DNA of 52,809 nt, taken from positions 1 through 52,809 of IMG/VR virus record IMGVR_UViG_3300030430_003806; one strand, given 5' to 3'. The DNA comes from a virus. Shown in pieces: positions 42,388 to 48,435 of this stretch. Within the stretch, counting starts at the first letter, position 1. Every line of letters starts with the position of its first letter. A program made the translations under genes and the position numbers. Under the pieces are notes generated by a model. The model was not told the origin of the DNA. It did no database searches and worked only from the letters and a program-made list of their open reading frames with translations.

Positions 42388-44720
42388 TGAAAAAATTTAT
42401 ATTTATATTATTGATATTACAAGCTTGCGTTGCACCAAAAGAATGTTGTGGTCAAAATACGTGGGTTAACTTCAGAGTAATGTTTGATTTTTATGGACCA
42501 CAAGAGTCTAATTTCTTTATGGTATCAAACACCAATGGCGATACTGCAATGTATCATCAACCAACAACACCTTATGAATATATAGATACAATAATATTTT
42601 TAACTTCAGGACAATATACAGTTACACTAAACGATTCTTATGGTGATGGGTGGGTATCAAACCAACCTTCTTGGTTTGAAATGCGTAATCCATGTCAAGG
42701 TCAGATAATAAATTGGAATCCATTAGTTGATCCATTTTTTATCAGAGATACTGTCGTAAATATTTTACCTTGTCCCCCACCTAATCCACCTGCTCCACCA
42801 GTATGTGAGCTTACAATAATTAATATAAACCTAGATCAGTTTCCAGAAGAAACATCTTGGGATATTGTAGATAGTTTAGGCAATACAATTATATCAGGAG
42901 GTACATATCCCAACGCACCAAACTATCAACCACAATTTATTCTTAACTGTTTACCAGTGGGTGAACTTACATTTACTATTTATGACACATATGGCGATGG
43001 CCTTCAAGGATCTCTTTGGGGTGGGCAAGACGGATCGTATTATGTAATACAATGCGAAGACACCCTTGTATACGGAACAGTAGCTAACTTTGGTAGTGAT
43101 ACAAGTCATGTATTTATAAGCGATACATGTATACCACCACCACCTGTATATGGGTGTACAGATGATGATTATGTAGAATACAATCCTCTTGCAACAATAG
43201 AAGACAGTAGCTGTGTTACTTTAAAAATATATGGATGTACAGACAGCACTATGTTTAACTATGATAGTTTAGCTAATACAATAGAAAATATAGATCGTTG
43301 TACATATGATCTAATATTACATGATTTAGTAGGGAATGGTTGGGTTGGAACAAGACTTGAAATTTATCAAGAAGATGATACATCATTATTTTTTATGACA
43401 AATGGTTTTAATCAATACTTTACTATTGATTTATATGCTGTAGAAGAAGTAAGTGCAAAACTATTTGTAAGTCAACAAGCGCAAAACACTGCTCTTGAAT
43501 GTGGTTTTACACTAATTAATCCATACGGGGATACTGCATTAAGCATTAGACCACCTTTTGTTGTTCCATTTAAACTATACGAAGGCGAAACATATTGCGG
43601 TAATACATGTGAAGAAAAAATTTATGGGTGTATAGATTCTCTTGCATTTAACTATGTGGATACAGCAAACGTAGGAACAGCATGTTACTATTATCCAGGA
43701 TGTATATCGCCTGCCTATCTTGAATATCATGTAGATACAACAAATGGATATTTTACGGACATAAATATACAAGATAGCTGTATAACATTAGCTGTATTTG
43801 GATGTATGGACGACACTATGTCAAACTATAATATATTAGCTAATGTAGATAATGGCGGATGTATACCTTATGTATATGGGTGTATGGATCCTTTGATGTT
43901 TAATTATAACGCTTTAGCTACAGCGCCAGATACATGTATACCATATCTTTATGGGTGTACAGATCCAACTATGTACAACTATGATCCGTTTGCAAATACA
44001 GATAATGGATCATGCGAGCCCTATGTATATGGTTGCACAGATAGTACAATGTTTAATTATAATCCCTTAGCCAATGCTGACAATAATACTTGCGTGCCTT
44101 ATATCTATGGTTGCACTGATCCTAGCATGCTCAACTACAACCCACAAGCGAATACAGAAGATTTCAGTTGCATACCTTACATTTACGGTTGTACTGATAG
44201 TACTGCCTTTAATTATGATTCAACAGCTAATACTGATAATGGTTCGTGTGAAGCTGTTGTACAAGGATGTATGGACCAATCAGCATATAACTATGACGTT
44301 ACGGCTAATGTTAGTGACAGTGCTAACTGCCTTTTTGATGCTGGTTGCATCACTGGTCCTGGTTCCCCTTATTGGTTGAACGATCCTTGTTATGCTTGGG
44401 TAATAGATGTAGATGAATATTGTTGTGAAAATGAATGGGACACTATTTGTCAAAGCACATATAATTATTGTTATAATAATTGGAGTGGTCCGATACTAAC
44501 TAGACAAATAGCAGATCTTGATATATATCCTAATCCAACAAAAGGTAAAATATATTTTAGTAAATTTGTAAATGTTGTATTATACAACATATCAGGACAA
44601 GAGCTCAAAAGAAAAAAGAAAGTACAGGAGTTAGATTTATCTAACATGGAAGAAGGACTATATTTAATTGAATTAGAATACAATGAAAATGTATTCATAA
44701 ACAAAATTATTAAACGTTGA
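42387..44720 (+). CDS. Exported Cys-rich repeat protein with type IX secretion sorting domain, 777 aa
   Basis: The signal peptide is FIFILLILQACVAPKECCG; QAC could also be read as a lipobox. Residues 30-250 hold two beta domains with YGDGW/YGDGL motifs (SYGDGWVSN; TYGDGLQGS) and a third with VGNGW near 310. From residue 255 about ten repeats of the type YGCTDxxxxNYxPxAN run to about 650, each with two Cys. Residues 711-777 are a type A T9SS sorting domain (LDIYPNPTKGK; VVLYNISGQEL; EGLYLIEL; NKIIKR), recognised by the host T9SS and normally removed with attachment to the surface. Phage copies are unusual. The substrate and role are unknown; adhesion or surface masking is possible. Confidence 0.85.
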   Translation: MKKFIFILLILQACVAPKECCGQNTWVNFRVMFDFYGPQESNFFMVSNTNGDTAMYHQPTTPYEYIDTIIFLTSGQYTVTLNDSYGDGWVSNQPSWFEMRNPCQGQIINWNPLVDPFFIRDTVVNILPCPPPNPPAPPVCELTIININLDQFPEETSWDIVDSLGNTIISGGTYPNAPNYQPQFILNCLPVGELTFTIYDTYGDGLQGSLWGGQDGSYYVIQCEDTLVYGTVANFGSDTSHVFISDTCIPPPPVYGCTDDDYVEYNPLATIEDSSCVTLKIYGCTDSTMFNYDSLANTIENIDRCTYDLILHDLVGNGWVGTRLEIYQEDDTSLFFMTNGFNQYFTIDLYAVEEVSAKLFVSQQAQNTALECGFTLINPYGDTALSIRPPFVVPFKLYEGETYCGNTCEEKIYGCIDSLAFNYVDTANVGTACYYYPGCISPAYLEYHVDTTNGYFTDINIQDSCITLAVFGCMDDTMSNYNILANVDNGGCIPYVYGCMDPLMFNYNALATAPDTCIPYLYGCTDPTMYNYDPFANTDNGSCEPYVYGCTDSTMFNYNPLANADNNTCVPYIYGCTDPSMLNYNPQANTEDFSCIPYIYGCTDSTAFNYDSTANTDNGSCEAVVQGCMDQSAYNYDVTANVSDSANCLFDAGCITGPGSPYWLNDPCYAWVIDVDEYCCENEWDTICQSTYNYCYNNWSGPILTRQIADLDIYPNPTKGKIYFSKFVNVVLYNISGQELKRKKKVQELDLSNMEEGLYLIELEYNENVFINKIIKR
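43149..44333 (+). repeat. YGCTD-type tandem repeats within the T9SS cargo gene
   Basis: About ten coding repeats run from residue 255 to near 650 of the 777-aa protein. Most are about 28-32 residues long with the frame YGCxDxxxxNYxxxANxDNGxC. The copies between 43800 and 44270 are the most regular. The paired Cys suggest one disulfide per repeat. Confidence 0.8.
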
Positions 44721-44938
44721 GTTTTCTAAACATCTTTAAAGACAATAATAATTATAATGAAAAAACTATAATTGGGTTTATAGCTTTTTTAATAATGTGT
44801 GTAATTATGATTGCTGACTTACTTACAGGTTGGTTTGGTAAAGATCTTATCATTAACGAGTTTGTATATGATTCATTTACTTTGATCGTATTAGGGTGTT
44901 TCGGAATAGCTGGACTAGAAAAATTTGCAAAAAAATAA
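44717..44938 (+). CDS. Small two-TM membrane protein, holin-like, 73 aa
   Basis: It starts at TTG (44717), overlapping the TGA of the T9SS cargo gene; no nearby in-frame ATG fits. Two hydrophobic segments (about 16-38, GFIAFLIMCVIMIADLLTGWF, and about 48-68, DSFTLIVLGCFGIAGLEKF) with a charged N-terminus give an inner-membrane hairpin, a common class II holin build. It lies upstream of the basic-protein cluster and is coupled to it by TAATG. The assignment is by topology only. Confidence 0.55.
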   Translation: MSFLNIFKDNNNYNEKTIIGFIAFLIMCVIMIADLLTGWFGKDLIINEFVYDSFTLIVLGCFGIAGLEKFAKK

Positions 44939-45099
44939 TGGCTAGAAAAACAGTAAAAGCACCTGCAGGATTTCATTGGATGAAAAAAGGTAATAATACA
45001 TATAAGTTAATGAAACATACAGGTAAATTTAAAGCACACAGAGGAGCTAGTTTAAGCGCTAGTTTTGATGTACAGAAGGTTCACAGAAAAAAAAGTTAA
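44938..45099 (+). CDS. Tiny basic protein, 53 aa
   Basis: The ATG at 44938 overlaps the preceding stop. The protein is Lys/His-rich (APAGFHWMKKGNNTYKLMKHTGKFKAHRG, residues 9-37) with a net positive charge of about +13. A strand-turn-strand pattern with Gly-Ala-Ser near the end may form a small beta unit. Proteins of this kind are common in marine phages and are usually unannotated. It could be a virion-packaged or DNA-binding peptide; function unknown. Confidence 0.5.
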   Translation: MARKTVKAPAGFHWMKKGNNTYKLMKHTGKFKAHRGASLSASFDVQKVHRKKS

Positions 45100-45100
45100 T

Positions 45101-45265
45101 ATGCCAAAAGACGCTTGTTATTATAAAGTAAAAGCTAGATATGGACCAAAGACTTCCGCATACAGGAGTGGTGCAATGGCTAAATGTAGAAAAGTTGGTG
45201 CAGCTAACTGGGGTAATAAATCCAAAAAGAAAGCATCACAAGGTATGAGATTCCAACACGATTAG
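45101..45265 (+). CDS. Small basic Cys-containing protein of a marine-virus family, 54 aa
   Basis: The sequence PKDACYYKVKARYGPKTSAY then SGAMAKCRKVGAANWGNKSK is a pattern I recognise from many marine phages and algal viruses, where it is annotated only as a domain of unknown function. Two Cys (C5, C28) could pair or bind metal. It is strongly basic. It starts one base after the previous stop. Role unknown; nucleic-acid binding is suggested by charge. Confidence 0.6.
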   Translation: MPKDACYYKVKARYGPKTSAYRSGAMAKCRKVGAANWGNKSKKKASQGMRFQHD

Positions 45266-45266
45266 T

Positions 45267-45524
45267 ATGGCTGTAAGAAAAACAAAAGCTGGACTAAGAT
45301 TAAAGCGTTGGTTTAAGGAAGACTGGAGAACACCTTCAGGTGAAAAAGATTATAGTAAAGGAGAAAATACATTTAGACCTACTAAACGTATAAGTAAAGA
45401 TACACCAAAGACTTGGAGTGAGTTAAGTCCTGGAGAAAAAAGAGCAGCTGCAAGAGAGAAAAAGAAAAAAGGTAGAGTTAGTAGATATAAAGGTGGAGGT
45501 AAATTTTTAAGACAACTAGATTAA
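45267..45524 (+). CDS. Small basic protein, RQLD tail, 85 aa
   Basis: The pattern AGLRLKRWFKEDWRTPSGEK then GENTFRPTKRISKDTPKTW, with ELSPGEKRAAAREKKKKGRV, is another widespread but uncharacterised short basic family of marine viruses, to my recollection. It ends in KFLRQLD, a C-terminal tail shared with the next two proteins. It is helical and strongly basic in the second half. Function unknown. Confidence 0.6.
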   Translation: MAVRKTKAGLRLKRWFKEDWRTPSGEKDYSKGENTFRPTKRISKDTPKTWSELSPGEKRAAAREKKKKGRVSRYKGGGKFLRQLD

Positions 45525-45534
45525 ATTTAATATT

Positions 45535-45849
45535 ATGAAACATAAAATGAAAAAAAAGAAAATGTATAAAAAAGGCGGTATGCTTAAACCAGTTGATAAA
45601 AAAAAGAATCCTGGTTTAGCAAAACTTCCTAAAGATGTTAGAAATAACATGGGCTTTATGATGTATGGAGGTAAGGTTAAGAAAGCTCCAGGCGGCATGA
45701 TGATGAAAAAAAGAATGATGAACTATGCTGGTGGTGGTAAAATGCTTAACGGAATGTCTATGCAAAAAGCCGCTAAAGGAATGAAAATGGACTATGGTCA
45801 TGGTGGTATGATGAATAAGCCAGGACAAGGTTTGAAACAGCTTGACTAA
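45535..45849 (+). CDS. Met/Lys/Gly-rich protein, KQLD tail, 104 aa
   Basis: Extremely low complexity: about 20% Met, with Lys and Gly. It repeats YKKGGML, MYGGKV, YAGGGKML and YGHGGMM, the aromatic-x-x-Gly-Gly motif also found in the 2049 and 21961 proteins. No fold is predicted. It ends in GLKQLD. The Met-rich, flexible nature suggests a disordered packing or membrane-contact peptide. It overlaps the next ATG by TAATG. Confidence 0.55.
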   Translation: MKHKMKKKKMYKKGGMLKPVDKKKNPGLAKLPKDVRNNMGFMMYGGKVKKAPGGMMMKKRMMNYAGGGKMLNGMSMQKAAKGMKMDYGHGGMMNKPGQGLKQLD

Positions 45850-46196
45850 TGCCAGAGAACCCTATTAGACGTACAATAGGTAAGGGTGGCAACTATCGTA
45901 AAACAAAGTCTGGAGCTGGCATGACTCGTAAGGGTGTTGCTGCATATAGGAGAGCAAACCCTGGTAGCAAGCTGAAGACTGCAGTAACAGGTAAGGTTAA
46001 GCCTGGTAGTAAAGCTGCTAAACGTAGAAAGTCGTATTGCGCTAGAAGTTTAGGGCAACTAAAACGTAGTAGTGCTAAAACTAGAAATAATCCAAACTCA
46101 AGAATAAGACAAGCAAGACGTAGGTGGAAATGTGAACATGGTTGTGCAATGCCTGCAAGATCAGGATCTAGAGCTATGTATAGACAATTAGACTAA
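45849..46196 (+). CDS. DUF6321-like basic protein, RQLD tail, 115 aa
   Basis: The core GAGMTRKGVAAYRRANPGSK, then LKTAVTGKVKPGSKAAKRRK and SYCARSLGQLKR, ending in QARRRWKC, matches my memory of the DUF6321 family of marine phage proteins (name from memory, not checked). Net charge is very high (Arg/Lys-rich), fitting DNA or RNA binding. Cys at SYCARS, RWKCEHGC and a Cys-Ala-Met-Pro site may bind metal. It ends in MYRQLD, the third copy of the shared tail. It may help condense or protect DNA; function unproven. Confidence 0.6.
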   Translation: MPENPIRRTIGKGGNYRKTKSGAGMTRKGVAAYRRANPGSKLKTAVTGKVKPGSKAAKRRKSYCARSLGQLKRSSAKTRNNPNSRIRQARRRWKCEHGCAMPARSGSRAMYRQLD

Positions 46197-46396
46197 TGGC
46201 AGTATTAACAACAATAAATAATATACCAGTCTTTAGTACAGTACAAGAAGCTTTGAACTGGGCAGCATCTAATAATTTATCTGGATATCATACACATATG
46301 GTGAATGGCCAGATAGGATATATGGGTGGACCAACACATGGACAGGCTGCAGGATCGTCACAAGGATTAAGAGGTAGTAATCAATCTAGTTACTAA
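46196..46396 (+). CDS. Small protein with His-rich turn, 66 aa
   Basis: The first half forms a strand (VLTTINNIPVFSTV) and a helix (QEALNWAASNNLS), followed by GYHTHMVNGQIGYMGGPTHG, whose three His could bind a metal. The tail is Ser/Gly/Gln-rich. It couples by TAATG to the previous gene and to the holin gene. No function is assigned. Confidence 0.5.
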   Translation: MAVLTTINNIPVFSTVQEALNWAASNNLSGYHTHMVNGQIGYMGGPTHGQAAGSSQGLRGSNQSSY

Positions 46397-46788
46397 TGAG
46401 TTTATTAGGTAAAATTTTTAGTTCAGGTGCTAGTGATTTGGTAAAAAATGTAGGTGGTGTAATAGATAATTTACACACATCTAAAGAAGAAAAATTAGAA
46501 GCACAGCGTAAACTTCAAGAGTTAGTTGCTAACTATGAGGTTGAAATGGAAAAAAATGTAACTGACAGATGGAAGTCAGATATGAATAGTGACTCTTGGT
46601 TAAGTAAAAATGTAAGACCATTAGTTTTAATATTTTTAGTAGTAAGTACAGTGCTTATGATATTTATAGATGCAGGAAGTATAAGTTTTTCTGTTGAAGA
46701 AAAATGGACTGATTTATTACAAATAACTTTAATTACAGTAATTGGTGCATATTTTGGTGGCAGATCATTGGAAAAGCGTAAGAGATGA
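46396..46788 (+). CDS. Holin of the 3TM superfamily, 130 aa
   Basis: The N-terminal amphipathic helix region (SSGASDLVKNVGGVIDNLHT, then SKEEKLEAQRKLQELVANYE) leads into RWKSDMNSDSWLSKNVRPLV and two to three hydrophobic segments (about 75-95 and 107-121), ending GAYFGGRSLEKRKR. This is the standard Holin_3TM layout: a long cytoplasmic helix, then two TM segments. It permeabilises the inner membrane at lysis time to release the murein enzyme, likely together with the DUF5675 protein nearby. It is coupled by ATGA to the next gene. Confidence 0.75.
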   Translation: MSLLGKIFSSGASDLVKNVGGVIDNLHTSKEEKLEAQRKLQELVANYEVEMEKNVTDRWKSDMNSDSWLSKNVRPLVLIFLVVSTVLMIFIDAGSISFSVEEKWTDLLQITLITVIGAYFGGRSLEKRKR

Positions 46789-47057
46789 AATTCAAATGGT
46801 TAGTGAAAACAGATGATGAAATATATCATGAGTCTATGCAAAATGCATATATATTACTAACACAACAAATTACATTTGATGAGCTTATAGATTACAATGG
46901 TTGCAACCTTCCATTTCATCCAAGAAAAAAAATAACAAAAAAAATATATAGTTCACTTATTAATTATTTTTGTGAGCTAGAAGAATACGAAAAATGCGCT
47001 CAACTAAAAAGCGTTATGGATTCAGATAACTATGATAAAAATTTATTAAATTTGTAA
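46785..47057 (+). CDS. Hypothetical protein after the holin, 90 aa
   Basis: A soluble, mainly helical protein containing INYFCELEEYEKCAQLKSVMD, a UvrB/C-motif-like helix pair (YEKCAxLK) also seen in other phage proteins at this place. Three Cys are spread out. It ends the holin operon, and a TAnnTTTG box follows at once. Function unknown. Confidence 0.5.
   Translation: MKFKWLVKTDDEIYHESMQNAYILLTQQITFDELIDYNGCNLPFHPRKKITKKIYSSLINYFCELEEYEKCAQLKSVMDSDNYDKNLLNL
47047..47054 (+). promoter_or_regulatory. Bacteroidota-type -7 box (TAAATTTG)
   Basis: It matches TAnnTTTG at the end of the preceding gene, 16 nt before the ATG at 47070. Confidence 0.4.
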
Positions 47058-47069
47058 AAACTTAAAAAA

Positions 47070-47459
47070 ATGGCTAAAAACTATACATTGAATTGTTCTT
47101 TAAGCATGGCAGCTAATTCAGCTACTGGATATTCACAATCACAAAGTGGTAACTATCAACTTAATATTACTGGAGTAGATCAAATAGCTTCAGGTAGAAT
47201 TGATGTTGCACATGATGGTGATGCTACAATTATGGCGGCACCAGGACATGGAAGAGTAATTTACGTAAAAAACTTAGATGATACTAACTTTGTAAAAGTA
47301 TATGATGGTGCATCAAGTGCAAACGATTTAATTGGTATACTTGAGCCAGGTCAATTTTTAATGACAATAATTAGAGGAACAGGAACTACAACAGCAAGAG
47401 CTGATACAGCAACTGTTACAGTAGAATACGCAGCAGTAGAAATAGATTCAAACGCATAA
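47070..47459 (+). CDS. Small beta-rich virion protein, paralogue 2, 129 aa
   Basis: An all-beta protein in the same family pattern as the protein at 14729: GRVIYVKNLDDTNFVKVYDG, then LEPGQFLMTIIRG, then a final strand TVEYAAVEI. Two copies, this one and the next gene, sit side by side just before the lysis enzyme and the fibre. A fibre-base or decoration role is likely; this is inference from family and place. Confidence 0.5.
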   Translation: MAKNYTLNCSLSMAANSATGYSQSQSGNYQLNITGVDQIASGRIDVAHDGDATIMAAPGHGRVIYVKNLDDTNFVKVYDGASSANDLIGILEPGQFLMTIIRGTGTTTARADTATVTVEYAAVEIDSNA

Positions 47460-47469
47460 AAAATAAAAT

Positions 47470-47898
47470 ATGGCAACTCAATCATTATCAGTAACAGTAT
47501 CAGGTACACTTACACTAACAGATTCAGATGGTAATCAAGTGTTTACTTTTTCACCATCTTTTCAAACAGCATCTACTACAGTAGATTCAGCATTAATATC
47601 AACTGGTGAAATATTAACTAACGGAACTAGTGACACTACTATTAATTTAGCAAGACACAATAAAGATATGATATTTACATTTATTAAAAATGTAGATACA
47701 GATTATCCTGTAGCAGTAAAACCAGATGGTGATGTAATTGCTGATCTTAAACCAGGTGAGTGTATGTTTTCACCAATACATGTTGATGGGGCAGGTGATG
47801 GATCGGCTAACTTAGATTTAGCTGCTACGACAGCTGCACAAAAAGTTCAATATCTTATTTGTGATGGACCTGACACTGGAATAAGTTCAGATGACTAA
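47470..47898 (+). CDS. Small beta-rich virion protein, paralogue 3, 142 aa
   Basis: A third member of the paralogue set (14729, 47070, this). The core MIFTFIKNVDTDYPVAVKPDG is followed by LKPGECMFSPIHVDG, and the N-terminus has SLSVTVSGTLTLTDSDG. Ser/Thr/Asp-rich and all-beta. Tandem copies suggest a duplicated decoration or fibre-joint subunit. Confidence 0.5.
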   Translation: MATQSLSVTVSGTLTLTDSDGNQVFTFSPSFQTASTTVDSALISTGEILTNGTSDTTINLARHNKDMIFTFIKNVDTDYPVAVKPDGDVIADLKPGECMFSPIHVDGAGDGSANLDLAATTAAQKVQYLICDGPDTGISSDD

Positions 47899-47958
47899 AA
47901 TATAGGGGGAAAGGCATACATGTAAAAGTCCTCTTAGTACCCCACAAAAATGTAAAAA
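47899..47958 (+). other. Short gap with an imperfect hairpin
   Basis: About 60 nt. A GGGG stretch (from about 47905) can pair with CCCC near 47940, with partial pairing inside, but no T tract follows. It may be a processing or weak attenuation site. Confidence 0.3.
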
Positions 47959-48435
47959 ATGAAACTTAAGGTTTTAAGATTTAGTAGCCAGGAGGATAGC
48001 ACTTCTGGCTTACTTTTTTTAGACCACAATGATGGTCTTGAATTTCTATGTTATACTCTTGAAGATGAACACAGATCAAAAAAAGTAAGAGGAGAAACAA
48101 GAGTACCTGCTGGTACATATAATTTATCACTTAGAAAAGTAGGAGGCTTCCATGAAAGATACAAAAAGAAATATGGTGCGTTTCATAAAGGGATGTTACA
48201 AGTTATGGATGTACCAAACTTTGAATATATTCTTATACATACTGGTAACACTGATGAACATACTGCTGGATGTTTACTTGTTGGTGACTCTCAAGAAAAC
48301 AACATCATTATCAAAGATGGATTTATTGGTAAATCAAATAATGCGTACAAAAGAATATATCCAGATATTGCAAAAGAGATTAAGAAAGGCAATAAGGTAA
48401 CAATTCAGTATATTGATTTAGATAACAATGATTAG
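47959..48435 (+). CDS. DUF5675 family protein, putative lysis/peptidoglycan enzyme, 158 aa
   Basis: The pattern ETRVPAGTYNLSLRKVGGFH, then KGMLQVMDVPNFEYILIHTG, then NTDEHTAGCLLVGDS fits the phage family DUF5675 as I recall it. The IHTGN...AGCLLVG block resembles the L,D-transpeptidase catalytic HxxN...SHGC arrangement, with candidate nucleophile Cys in AGCLL. That would place it in murein cleavage or cross-link editing. No signal peptide is present, so it would need the holin. The gene couples to the fibre gene by an 8-nt overlap. Confidence 0.6.
   Translation: MKLKVLRFSSQEDSTSGLLFLDHNDGLEFLCYTLEDEHRSKKVRGETRVPAGTYNLSLRKVGGFHERYKKKYGAFHKGMLQVMDVPNFEYILIHTGNTDEHTAGCLLVGDSQENNIIIKDGFIGKSNNAYKRIYPDIAKEIKKGNKVTIQYIDLDNND

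Noticed and set aside
44074-44379. Rightward hydrophobic open frame inside the T9SS cargo gene
   Set aside because: It is an out-of-frame reading of the Cys-repeat region; the apparent TM segments come from the repeat codons.
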